From contig MU004181.1 in the NCBI GenBank assembly GCA_010093605.1, forward strand, positions 3,564,215 to 3,628,214: DNA of 64,000 nucleotides. Direction: 5' to 3'. Position numbers and translations under genes: made by a program. Below, piece by piece: positions 12,066 to 22,172 of this stretch (its first letter is position 1; every line of letters begins with the position of its first letter). Below the pieces are notes generated by a model, which searched no databases, was not told the DNA's origin, and saw only the letters and a program-made list of their open reading frames with translations. The stretch comes from Lophium mytilinum (lineage: Eukaryota > Ascomycota > Dothideomycetes > Mytilinidiales > Mytilinidiaceae).

Positions 12066-14191
12066 ACACGCGCCAGCACAGCTCAACAAGCATGACTCAC
12101 GATCAGAAAGCGTCATTGGGGTGGGTTATTTTGGACACTCAGCAGAAGAAGCGGTTTCACGTACCCGCTAGCCCGGCCTGCCGGCGACAGGCAGCAAAAT
12201 CAAAAAGAGCAGAGAAGAGAAACGGAGCTCAGGAAGCCGTCTAGGCCGTACGTAGGCAAATGCACATGCTAGCCATTACCACTTCCTCCCGTCGGTACTC
12301 AAGAAAGATCTCGGCGACTCCCCCGGTCGTCTGTCGAGGAATTCACGTGTCGAGCCATGCATGCACACAATACGTCTTTGCTCACACGCCCCCTGCTCGC
12401 TTTTTCAGCCTCAAACCCGCACGCCCTAACAGGGCCAAAACGCGCGTAGGTGCATACATGCTTCGGAGGTGCTTCCATGCGCAAAAGACGGGTCAATAGA
12501 AAATGTCCTTCTAAAGGCGGAGCCCTCCCCGATCCCCTAGCAAACTCAAAATATCCCCCATCGCATCGCCTCGACAACGTTAACCCGGGAAAAAAATGTA
12601 CTCGCCTGGCCAGCAAGCGTTTTCTAGAACAACAGGCATCGGAACAACAGCCGCGCTCCCCCAGACCAGTAACGAGTAACCTGTCCGCCAACCAGCTTTT
12701 TCCATCAGCTCACCCTCGTCAGCCTTAATAGCAGTGCGTCGCGAGCCCACACGGCAGAACGTGACACCCGCGCCCCCCTTTCTCTACTCGATGATGCAGT
12801 GCCTCGGATCTCGTTGTGAAACTGGTGCGGAATACTGTGATTTTGCGCAGTCACCTAATTTTGACTTTTTGTGCTTTGCGCGTAAAAAGCTCTTTGTGGT
12901 CTGCGAATAGAAAATTGCCATTTTTACCCCGAAATGGCCGATTCGTGGAGTGACTTGCTTTGCGCAATTGATGCCGAGGGCGGATTGGTTTGGAGGTGCA
13001 GGGATGGATGGGGGTAAAAGCAGCGTTGAAAACCAGCCTGCCAGCCAGGTTTTAGAAAGCCGTTCCCTGTAGACTCAAAACCTACAAGGCTGGCAGCGAC
13101 AAACTCTCTCGTCCACTTTGCTCGTGTTGGCATTGTGTGTAACAGGCATCGCCCTGCGTGTGGATTCTGCACTCACGTGAAATCGCAGCGAGTTGAGTCA
13201 AGAAGCCGTGAAAGATTATGTAAATGTTCGATTTGAATCTTCCGCGCACGCGCGCCTGCGGCTATGAGACCCTTTTTTTTCTTTTCCCGCGACCGACGTT
13301 GTGCGTGTCAGCATGCATGCTTGTTCTGCTTGCTCCACTGTAATTCCTGCCATGCCCTGCCCTGAACCTGCCCTGCACATCCCAGCAATCCCAATGCTCC
13401 GTCTCTCTCTCTCTACTTTGGCGCGCTCGGCCATGCGCATCCGGAGCTGTTCGTCGAACAAGGAAGAAGGAAATCTTGGCGTAAGATGGATTAATGAGGC
13501 TGCGTCGATCTCGGGGCCCTGTTGGATCGCGAGACCAGGCGGTTTTGGGGTATGGGATCCGATTTGACTGGGGGAGGGGTGGACGTGCGGGTTGTGCGTT
13601 CGAGAGGGTGGAATTGGACCGGGTAGGTTTGAGGGTGCTGGAGGATGATCGCACGGCGGTGAGGGAACAAGAGGTGGATGTTGGGGAGGGCGGGCACAAC
13701 CGACGGGCTTGAAAAATTGATATGGAATCGGAATTTCTCAGAAGGACTTCTAACGCCGGCGAGAGAATGTTAAGAGCTGGTCGAGAAGGATAATGCAAGT
13801 TGCGGGCTAAAAAAATTGGTAGCATCCTCAACGATTTGACGTCGGGAGGCAGTTCTTTTCCATGTGCTGAAGGGTATCGGACGACGGTGAACGAATCTAT
13901 CAAAAGCCGTAAATGTTGGTAGGGTTGGTGGATTCCGACCTTTGCAGATGTGCGCAGTGGTTCATGGTTCCAGATGGGGCTATGCCCACTCGTCCACTCG
14001 TCCACATACCAGCTTGTAGGCTGTTCACACATATTCGTCCAGATCATTCATACCGCATCGAGAATTTCAGAAAGCGGCAGGCAAGTGTAGAAAGTCTTTC
14101 ATTTCCCATTACTGCATGGTTTTACCACAGGGTCCTTGGAAAGTCCTTTCTTTGCCATTACTGCATAATCCACCAGAAGGATTATCTTCAA
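12066..14191. other. intergenic, no supported gene
   Basis: A 2.1-kb stretch between ARPC5 and the four-TM gene, which both end in it. The longest frame (minus, 13262-14047) has a low-information, Ser/Arg/Pro-rich translation without splice or family support. A short CT run lies at about 13400-13413. No repeat family or RNA gene was recognised. Confidence 0.45.
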
Positions 14192-15045
14192 CTATTCCAT
14201 CTCAACTTCTTTGTCTTTGGGGTCAACTTCCCCGCGAGCGTGGGTTGATTTGGGGCCAAATTCTTCGTTGTGCGCGTAACTCTTCCATAGCAAGAAAGTA
14301 CTACAAGCGTATTAGCAATCTTCACTTGATCCTTCTGGGGTAACCAGAAGAGTTTTCGGATATATCATTTACCTTGCCACTGTGCCGAGAAACCCAGGCC
14401 AGATGAAGACCACGCTCGCAATCGCGCGCCCATTCTTGCGATATTGGAAGGGAGTCAGTCCACGCTTGAGCGCCAAGGGTCTTGCACCAGCTCCTTCAAG
14501 TCCGGATACTCCAACCCGATGCGTGGCTACGATTATCGTCAAGGTCAAGGCGGTCGATAGCGCGAAGATGGAGGCAAGGATGGCACAAATACGCCATGCC
14601 AGCTTGACGGCGTAGGATTCATGTCGTTCGGGCCAAAAGAGATCGAAGAAGAAGCCGGCACCGAATATGGTCGCTACGAATACTCCAACGAATATGTTGT
14701 ACGAGGCCGCGCCAATGAAGTCGTCGTTGTGAAGAAATATGTTTGAATTATGCGTCTCGACGTAATCTTGTTGGTCGATATAATCTGAGGCGGAAAGAGT
14801 CAGATTTCTGATACGAGCGAAAGCACCTGGGGCAGTGGCCAGCAGGTTCACATAGATGAGGGGAGAGAAGTCATACCGGACAATGCAGCTGTGCCTAGAG
14901 ATTCCGAGACGACACAGAAAATCATGGCGATTTGATAGACGATAAACTTCGTTCGACGCAGGTGATACTCGTTGTTCCACATGTAAGAACTTTTAAACTT
15001 CCACCACTGGATCTCACGCAGGTCGAGGCCCCAAATCACTGTCAT
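14192..15045 (-). CDS. four-TM conserved-looking fungal membrane protein, unknown function
   Basis: Three exons on the minus strand: 15045-14877, 14826-14373 and 14300-14192, encoding 243 residues. The second intron has donor GTAAATG, branch site GCTAATAC and acceptor TTGTAG; the shorter alternative acceptor at 14335 would leave only 38 nt and was rejected. The N-terminus is Trp-rich (I-W-G-L-D-L-R-E-I-Q-W-W). Four hydrophobic segments follow, around residues 33-55, 96-118, 132-156 and 195-215. The tail is charged (E-V-D-P-K-D-K-E-V-E-M-E). The regular intron structure argues for a real gene, but I do not recognise the family; no catalytic motif is visible. Confidence 0.75.
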
Positions 15046-16247
15046 TTTGGCGGTCGGTGGGGATACGCTGAAGCGTTTGAAACGGTGAGAGCGGACTGGT
15101 TATCAAAGGAACGCCGTTGTCGATACGAGGGTAAGGATGTATCAGCGGATGTGGATGGATGGATGGATGCGGCGTTGTGCTTCAGACAATACAAAGCGGG
15201 TAACGTATGTTGACGGAGAAATGGGAAAAAGGCAGCGAAGAGCTTTGTTGATGTATGCTACGAAGGCTGCTTCCGTCTTTCGGTGGGAGCAATTGGCAGT
15301 AGTAACCCAAGGGGCACGTACAAAGGGGAGGAAGAGTTTTGTGGATTCAGGAAGGACGCGGGAAGGCTAGAGGACGGGGCAGATTATTGCTCATCGGCTT
15401 CGACGGTTTATCATCAGACAAGGGCGCATGCATCGCGGCCATATTTTTCTAAGACGATCGGGTGATTTGCAATGCTGCTTGCTGAGCTGAGGTTGGCTTA
15501 GACGCCGGAACGCTTCGCTATCGACGTCATCGGCGCGGGGCAAACCTACCAGCGCTTCTCGCCAAATAGAGTAGGGCTGATCGCGGGCACCTCCTTGCAG
15601 CATGCAAAAGCCTTTCTGCCCGTAATGCCCTCCGAAGACTGCTAAAAAAGCTGCCGTCCGACCGACAGCGTGTCTGCTGCCGGCAGTCTACGGATAGTGA
15701 CATAACTTCGGTCATCAGCTTTGCAGCGGCGACAGTTTGACTCGATGAGAGAGATCCGACAATTCACCGGATGCTTGCGCTTGGAGGGGAGCGGGTCCTG
15801 CGGGCCACGGGTAGATCGGAGAAGTGCTTATCCCCGTAGGTACACCTCTTCTTCATCGTTCAATTATTTTCCATCGTTAGCAATGCCATTCCTCAGCTTC
15901 TACTCGGGCTTCTTTTGAGTTGCCTTTCCGGATCCATCGTACAAAGATTCAACGGCACTTTCGTCCTGGTAGAAGTAGTCATGAAGGCATGCCGGCATGA
16001 GCAATAATAATTGTGACACCTGGGCTCTCCGCGGAGGTCAACATCGGTATGCACCCCTCACCAAAATATGCTGTCAATTAGTCTCTCATCCAGGACGCGA
16101 ATTTCTTTTGATTTCTCTTCCAATAGTAGAGCTCGGAGAGCGTCAATAGAGTTTCGACTGTCTGAACAAGGCTCTATACAAGATCCGAATATAGTAAAGG
16201 ATGTTCTATCATGTCTTATTTCCGCAAGAACTGAAAACATCTCATCT
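15046..16247. other. intergenic with a short GGAT repeat
   Basis: The 5' flank of the four-TM gene and the 3' flank of the first F-box-like gene. A short tetranucleotide run of GGAT units lies at about 15153-15168. The small open frames here have no family or splice support. Confidence 0.45.
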
Positions 16248-17165
16248 TTAGTCCTCTATGCTGATGTAGGACTTGCTACATCGTTCCCATTCCGTCAAAT
16301 CCTCCTCTAATAAACTTATCATTTTCATCCCGCATACATCATTACACTCAATCATCACCATATTGTCCATCGCCAGATCCCCAACTATCTCTCTCACCTC
16401 CTTCAACCCTTTCTTCCCAAGCTCCTCTACCCCATCCAGCATCCCCTTCCTGAGCACCTCCAGAAGGCCAGCCACGCGCCAAACCTCCTCTTCGTAGTCC
16501 TCCACAAAGCATTCAGACACATACCGCAACGCCAATCTCTGTAGCTTTCTCTTCTGAAACACCTCTAGCAGCTCTTCTATCCACGACACAGGTTTTGCCA
16601 GCCCAGCCGACAAACAATCTGCACCAGGCAGCCTCCCCACCATATCCAGCTTCAAAGCTCTCAGCCCCGTGCAGCCCCCTAAAGCCGCACAAAAGCCCCT
16701 CCATTCCTGTTTCTCAGCACCATCCAGTGGTGCTAGCTCAGACCCCACCGACCCGAAATGGATCTCCAGCGAACGGAGCGCACGGAACGGCACACTCCTC
16801 AAAAAGCAGCTTGCAACGTTCGCCGGACACAACCACCCCTTTGGATCCTCACGCACTAGTCGTCGAAGCGCAAATGTATTGACATTGTACACTATCTCCC
16901 TCGCCTCGGCGCGGATCTGCTTGTTGGCCAGCAACAGCGCAAACGGGAGGCGTGATGAAAGACTGGGCATGGAATAGGAGGGCTCGACTGCCCAACTTCC
17001 ATTCGAGGGGACGATGCCGATGGGGTCGTTACTTTGGAACGCGGCTTCGTAGACTTGGAGCCGCAGCTCGGGAGGGAGGTGGAGGAATGGGAAGGGCTTT
17101 TCGTGGGGTTCGGGGGTAGGGGTGCTGCGAGTGTCGCACTCCGTTATGGTGCTGAGGGTCTGCAT
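16248..17165 (-). CDS. F-box-like (LPxELR) protein 1
   Basis: A single-exon 305-residue protein. Residues about 25-43 contain the F-box-like motif F-P-F-L-H-L-P-P-E-L-R-L-Q-V-Y-E, typical of large ascomycete families that may act as SCF adaptors or have unknown roles. It is followed by the family's second signature, L-L-L-A-N-K-Q-I-R-A-E-A-R-E-I-V-Y-N-V-N-T-F. The remainder is Leu-rich with alternating charge, suggesting helices or degenerate leucine-rich repeats. It is the most divergent and shortest of four related genes between 16 and 24 kb. Function and partner are unknown. Confidence 0.75.
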   Translation of the reverse strand: MQTLSTITECDTRSTPTPEPHEKPFPFLHLPPELRLQVYEAAFQSNDPIGIVPSNGSWAVEPSYSMPSLSSRLPFALLLANKQIRAEAREIVYNVNTFALRRLVREDPKGWLCPANVASCFLRSVPFRALRSLEIHFGSVGSELAPLDGAEKQEWRGFCAALGGCTGLRALKLDMVGRLPGADCLSAGLAKPVSWIEELLEVFQKRKLQRLALRYVSECFVEDYEEEVWRVAGLLEVLRKGMLDGVEELGKKGLKEVREIVGDLAMDNMVMIECNDVCGMKMISLLEEDLTEWERCSKSYISIED

Positions 17166-18004
17166 AGAGTGGTTTGTGGTTATGATATAGGCATATGTGG
17201 GTTGTACGGCATTTGGCGTCGTGAATGAGGGAGGGCATCATAAAGGTAGAGCTGTGAGATATATGACGCGATCATGGGTATGACTTCGTGGAGGTGATGA
17301 TGCGTGTTCCTACGTGTGAGCCAGGGCAATGTGAAGGGGATCCGAGGAGGAGATGGTGAAGAGTTGGACCGTTTGAGTTCCATGGCACCGCGCCTTGCAA
17401 TACGTCACGGATCCATCAAAGGCTTTCCAAAGCCGGCTAGATTCAAAAGGTAAGAGGTTCTACATCCTATTCTGATTTCCGAACCTACGCTGAGGGACCT
17501 CAAGTAGCGGTACCATAGTATACACAGTCACCTAAAAGGCTGTCTTGTCTTAGTTCTCGGAGTCACATAGATGGACCCCAAGCACCGGCAAACCAGTATA
17601 GCCTAACAGACATCCCCAGAATTATTCAACTATCATGTTTGACATCCCGTGAAGGCGGGAAGTCAAGACGACGTGGGGGAACTGCTTGCAACTGTATGGG
17701 GTGGCCCAATACGCTTTCAAAATTCCGAGCACGATGTAAAAGTCAATAGAGTTGAGATTAGGCTACCCTTTGACGAAGCCAATACTAGCTGCCAGGGGTC
17801 CTCCTCACAGTGGTGAGGAGCGAGCAGGAGGGGGAGCAAAGAGCACATCTGTTCATCACTAAAAGGATTTCAAGCCTTTGAGTACAATGTAAAGGTAATT
17901 GTAGTTGAAATTAGACTTCATTTTGACTGAGGTAGTACTAGCTAAATGAGACACCCTTCACAGCGGTATCGAGTGCGCAATAGTGAAGCCGGAACCGTGA
18001 GATA
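17166..18004. other. intergenic between F-box-like genes 1 and 2, with repeat copies
   Basis: The 5' flank of the first F-box-like gene, then the dispersed repeat annotated separately at 17685-17985. No coding gene was seen. Confidence 0.5.
17685..17985 (+). repeat. two divergent copies of the WG(T/A)P dispersed repeat
   Basis: The plus strand from 17685 reads L-A-T-V-W-G-G-P-I-R-F-Q-N followed by H-D-V-K-V, matching the pattern found in minus-strand copies at 35.8-36.5 kb. The shared downstream block runs through a TTTTGAC-like stretch and CTCACAGTGGT to GAGCGAGC. A second, more decayed copy (about 17865-17985) keeps the GATTTCAAGCCTTTGAGTAC to CACAGCGGTATCGAG part. The 34.6-kb copy resembles both. 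Confidence 0.6.
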
Positions 18005-19711
18005 TCACGTTAAACTCTTCAGATACCCGTCTTTCCACTCATTTATACTCGCACGGCTATCCCGGCTTCCACGGTGGCTATGAATGTCGACTGGGTCGCC
18101 GGGGATGCTGATATTAGAATCCACGGTATCCTCACTGAACTTGTCGAGGTCCGTAGCCGCGGGCTCGCTGGTGTCCCTTGTGTCTTTGCTGTCGTTGTCG
18201 GGTACAGACATCTGATCGTTTTCAGCTTCTGCCGGTTTCCTCCTGATCCACCACATATCCTTCGGAGCAGTTCGTTCTTTGATAAGGAGCGATGATCCCT
18301 TGTAATGGTCATGGCTGGTGAGCTCCCAATACATTCCCTCCTTGTATCGGTTATAATCCTGTCCTGCTGTGTGTCTCCACCTGGCCCGGATGCCCTCGAT
18401 GCCCCAGCTTTCAGATCCAGGCAAGAGCTTTATGCGGAGATATCTTAGCATGTCCACTCCGGCGCGCAAGAGACCGTCAAATTCGAACTGGATTTTCAAG
18501 TCTTGAACACCTATTACCGACGCCAGGAGCTCCTCCACGGCCTCTTGATGCTGAGCAAGTTGCCGTACATTGTCGGGGTTATCCGGATCATGAGACTGCC
18601 AAACGGCTTGCCCGTTCGGTTTTGAGATCCCTAGAGGCTCCCGTGATAGGACGAGGCCGAGGTGTTTCAAGCGTAGATGTCTACTGAGTTCCTCGCATAT
18701 CAAGGTCCGGTGCATCTTATTTAAAGGCAAAAGATTATGCGTACTCTCCTCGTAACCTTCCCAGCTTTGCTGAGAATGCACTTCGATGGAACGAACCTTC
18801 TGCAAAGACCTTTTGGGGAGGTCCATGAGAAACTGTACGGGCGTCCAGCTCGTCCACGGTGGCGATATGCAGTGATCAAACTCGAATGTATTCTTGCCAT
18901 AGTACATCTGTGTTGCCTCTTCGTACACTTGCTTATTCACCAGAAAGATGTGGGTATCGGCACGAGGTTCCTTCGTTTCGTTATACCGCTTCTCCATGCA
19001 GTGAGGCGCAAGCTCGTAGTCGTAGGTGCGAGGTTGATTATGGAAGTCGAGCTGGGGTGCCTCTAGGCCACTGTCTTCAAAGTCCACATCGATTGATTGA
19101 CTTAGTGCTGGTTTAGTAGTGCTGGGATGAGGATCACCCGCCTTGTGCTCGATATTGTACAGTACGTGCTGAATGCCGATTCGCTTCCTGACAAGGCTGA
19201 AGTGGTAGATCTGGTCCCGGAGCTCTCTAGGAAGGTCAAGAAAACGGAACGGTTGATACACTGCGGGTGGACACGATGGAGGGTCGTCAGATTCCATGAC
19301 CTCGTCTTCTCCATCTTCGCGCAGTCGTAATGATATGGTTGCCTTGAAGTGTTTGTTGTTGGGGTTAAGAAAAGTACTTCTCCAATCATCCCAGTCTATG
19401 GCCAATAAGTCTTTCTCAACAGCTTTGCCTTTGCGGTTGAGGTACCCTAATAGAATGCCGCCTAACTGAGTATTGTTTCCGATGCAGTTCAACTGCGCTC
19501 GTAGGACGTCACGCCAGGTCGGAGGCTGAAGTCGTCGCGGGTCTCCAGCGGCGATGAAGGTCTGGGGGAGGGGCCGAAGTCCGTTTTCTTCGATATGCTT
19601 GGAGACCGTGGAATGCCATGCGGACTTATCATCAATGAAAACGCGCAGAGGAAGCGGAGGAAGCCCGTCAGCGGCTCTTAAAGCCTCATCAGCCAGGGGA
19701 GGCTCCGCCAT
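18005..19711 (-). CDS. F-box-like (LPxELR) protein 2
   Basis: A single-exon gene encoding 568 residues from the ATG at 19711. The frame is open to an earlier ATG at 19951, but the extra 80 codons are low-complexity and look like leader, and the 19711 start has a good context (GAGATGGCGG). The F-box-like motif F-R-F-L-D-L-P-R-E-L-R-D-Q-I-Y sits near residue 165, followed by L-V-N-K-Q-V-Y-E-E-A-T-Q-M-Y-Y-G-K-N-T-F. The C-terminal region has D-M-W-W-I-R-R-K-P-A-E-A-E-N-D, nearly repeated in the next gene, and an acidic Ser-rich tail. The N-terminal 150 residues are not shared with the neighbours. It may act as a ubiquitin-ligase adaptor, but this is unproven. Confidence 0.8.
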   Translation of the reverse strand: MAEPPLADEALRAADGLPPLPLRVFIDDKSAWHSTVSKHIEENGLRPLPQTFIAAGDPRRLQPPTWRDVLRAQLNCIGNNTQLGGILLGYLNRKGKAVEKDLLAIDWDDWRSTFLNPNNKHFKATISLRLREDGEDEVMESDDPPSCPPAVYQPFRFLDLPRELRDQIYHFSLVRKRIGIQHVLYNIEHKAGDPHPSTTKPALSQSIDVDFEDSGLEAPQLDFHNQPRTYDYELAPHCMEKRYNETKEPRADTHIFLVNKQVYEEATQMYYGKNTFEFDHCISPPWTSWTPVQFLMDLPKRSLQKVRSIEVHSQQSWEGYEESTHNLLPLNKMHRTLICEELSRHLRLKHLGLVLSREPLGISKPNGQAVWQSHDPDNPDNVRQLAQHQEAVEELLASVIGVQDLKIQFEFDGLLRAGVDMLRYLRIKLLPGSESWGIEGIRARWRHTAGQDYNRYKEGMYWELTSHDHYKGSSLLIKERTAPKDMWWIRRKPAEAENDQMSVPDNDSKDTRDTSEPAATDLDKFSEDTVDSNISIPGDPVDIHSHRGSRDSRASINEWKDGYLKSLT

Positions 19712-20363
19712 CTCGATTTCACTTCTACGATATTGGCGTCGCTCGGTGGAGTTGTTGGTGGAGGTGAGGAAGTGGAGAAAGCTTGAAGGGAGTAAGCTAA
19801 AGCAAGTGCAACGATAAGAGCCAGCGAAGGACCTCCTGCCAAGATGAAGTGGTGTCGAAAATGAGTCACAAACAGACTGGTAAAACACGGCTGTGCGCGG
19901 GAAAACGTGGCTGGTGAATAAGTGAAGGTAACGCGCGAGTAAATAAGGCACCTTCCATCACGGGGAATCTGGACTGGATTTGAGAGAGTCGAGAACATGA
20001 TTCGGAGGTGGCGTTGAATATTGATAATCAACTACTTGACCACAATCTTGACATACGAAATCTGGCGATGCTTTTGGACACAGCAATTTTACTCAAGTAA
20101 CACTACTTCCTTACAGCTAGTCCCCGGAACATATTCTGGCTGGGTGCTGTGCGCAAGTATACGCTGCCTTGAACTGCTAGTGCATTATGATCAACTTTTC
20201 CGAAAACGATTGGCCTATACTTGAAGCTCATACTAAGTAAAGCATTTTCGAAGATTTGACGAGATCGCTCATAGTCCCTGGATAGCACTCACCACCCTCC
20301 CGAATCGTCCGGAAAGCTCACACCGCCAGCCAAAGTTCAATCGAGATCGTAAGCGGCAGTGTA
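19712..20363. other. upstream region of F-box-like gene 2
   Basis: About 650 bp between the start of F-box-like gene 2 and the 3' end of gene 3. The part nearest the start is A/C/T-rich leader-like sequence. No other gene or repeat was recognised. Confidence 0.4.
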
Positions 20364-21847
20364 TCAGTCGGCTCTGACGAGATCCCAGTCACCTAGTAAA
20401 CCTTCCTCGTCGGCATAAGGCTCCCAGCCATGGATACTCAAAGCACTATCCTACAATCAGTTAGCGTGGTACCTAGGCCAACGATGAAAGTTGAGGTCCT
20501 ACTTACCACACTACCGCTATGGCTACCTTCGTCGCTGTCGTACCATAGACTTTCGCCAGTGTCAGGGTCATGGTACGCATTGTCGTCCTCTAATGCATCT
20601 CCCGGCAAGTCATCTACAGTGCCAGTAACCCTGAAATCGAAGCCGATTTGATGGCTATCAGTGCTTAAAACGACCGAGCCGGTACTGACGTTGGCTGAAT
20701 CGTTCGCATTCGCACTTTGCAGGATTTCAGTATGCACCGGGTCGTTGGCCTTTGCCTCCGGCTTCCTTCGTTGCCACCACATATGTTGCTTTGGCGTAAT
20801 CTGATTCTGAATGAAGGAATGCCCTTCCTTATCTTCGAAGGAACTTATCCTCCAATCTTTAGACATCTTGAAACGATTGCGACCTTCCATGTGCCTATTA
20901 TAAACACTAATTCCTTTATTTCCCCACTTATGCGCATCTGGTAGGACCAACCCCCTGAGCATCTTCATGAAAGCTACAGCTTTTACGTTAGGATGTAGTT
21001 GATCTCCTCCTATGTGAAAGTCCAGTTCGAGGGTTGAAGGTCCGCCGGAGGAAATGGCACCGAAGATCTCTTGTATCCAGACTCTCATCGAGCATAATTC
21101 AACCCCTACGGAATCGAGACCATCCGCCTGCGCCCATGGCCAGACACCTGGATTCAGCGGATTCTTGTCGACATCGGGTGGCAATATGATCCCTGATAGA
21201 AACAAACGATGAAGTTGAAGGTTGACGCGAAGATATTGGCATGGTGCTGTCCGCTCCAGATCATTGATTGGAGGTAACAACCCAGAAAATCCGATCTCAT
21301 AGATATCGACATCAATCCATAGCTGACGAATCTTCCTCAGAGACTGCACAGATCGATCTCGTAGGAATTGAACGGCAGTCCAGCCGGGGATCTCGAGAAA
21401 TTTCCCGGGAGGTCCAGACTGGTGAAAGTCGAAGATATTCCGCGAGTAGAAGACAGTCTGGGCGTGTTCAAAAACCTCTTTGCTCACATAGAACAACTGC
21501 AGTTGTATTCTGAAGATACAACAAGAAGAGCACAACTCTGGTGCCAACGGTTTGCATCGTTTGCACGGATACGGCGCTGATTCGTAGCCTCGGAACTCTC
21601 GCTTTCGGCAAGAGACGGTGGCTTTGGAGACGTTTGACTGCTCTGATCCTGCTGATGATGAAGGGTCCGAGAGAGGTAGGATTGAAAGCGGTTCGCTTGG
21701 ATTTGTATTGATTTGTTGAGCCTGAAATGATATTTCAAAGGGAGCGACGAGGCATAGTTCGAGCACCATGTCGCGGAGCTCAGTTGGAAGATCGAGAAAC
21801 CGAAAAGGCTGATGACATAGCGTAGGTGTAGACTCCGTCACATCCAT
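20364..21847 (-). CDS. F-box-like (LPxELR) protein 3
   Basis: Two exons, 21847-20507 and 20450-20364, give 475 residues. The 56-nt intron is textbook fungal (GTAAGT donor, GCTAACTG branch site, TAG acceptor); without it the frame would read into unrelated sequence. The F-box-like motif F-R-F-L-D-L-P-T-E-L-R-D is at residues 16-27. Later sections share Y-V-S-K-E-V-F-E-H-A, A-V-Q-F-L-R-D and M-W-W-Q-R-R-K-P-E-A-K-A-N-D with protein 2, so the two are paralogs. A Cys-rich patch (about residues 95-112) is unique to this copy. It is transcribed away from F-box-like gene 4 across 325 bp. Confidence 0.8.
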
Positions 21848-22172
21848 TATGGCTAATTTGCGTCAGCATTGGCTCGACACATGAGGTAGAAATAAGGAGG
21901 CGGGCAAAGTAAGGATAACTCACCAACGGAGATGGAACATTTCAAACGAAATCATCAGTATACCGCATTCGGCTTGAGTTGAATGAAATGGTTCATAGAG
22001 GTTGAGACGGAAAGCTTGAAGGCCTGACGTTGACATTAGCTCCGCTACCTTATTATATGGTTTTGGCGCCTGCCAAGGCATCAGAACTGGAAGCCGAACA
22101 TCGCACTCAACCTCATCTAAAAGCACATTCACATCCTTCTCCACCGCGATAGCACAGTCTCTGCATACCGAC
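21848..22172. promoter_or_regulatory. shared divergent promoter of F-box-like genes 3 and 4
   Basis: A 325-bp gap separates the starts of two head-to-head paralogs, so both promoters must lie here or overlap the genes. A TATTATATGG stretch (about 22049-22058) is TATA-like for the rightward gene. No known operator was recognised. Confidence 0.45.

Noticed and set aside
13262-14047. 261-codon minus-strand frame
   Set aside because: Its translation is low-information and Ser/Arg/Pro-rich, overlaps other chance frames, and has no splice or family support.
19712-19951. 80-codon N-terminal extension of F-box-like protein 2
   Set aside because: It is low-complexity leader-like sequence; the ATG at 19711 has a better context. 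It could still be translated.
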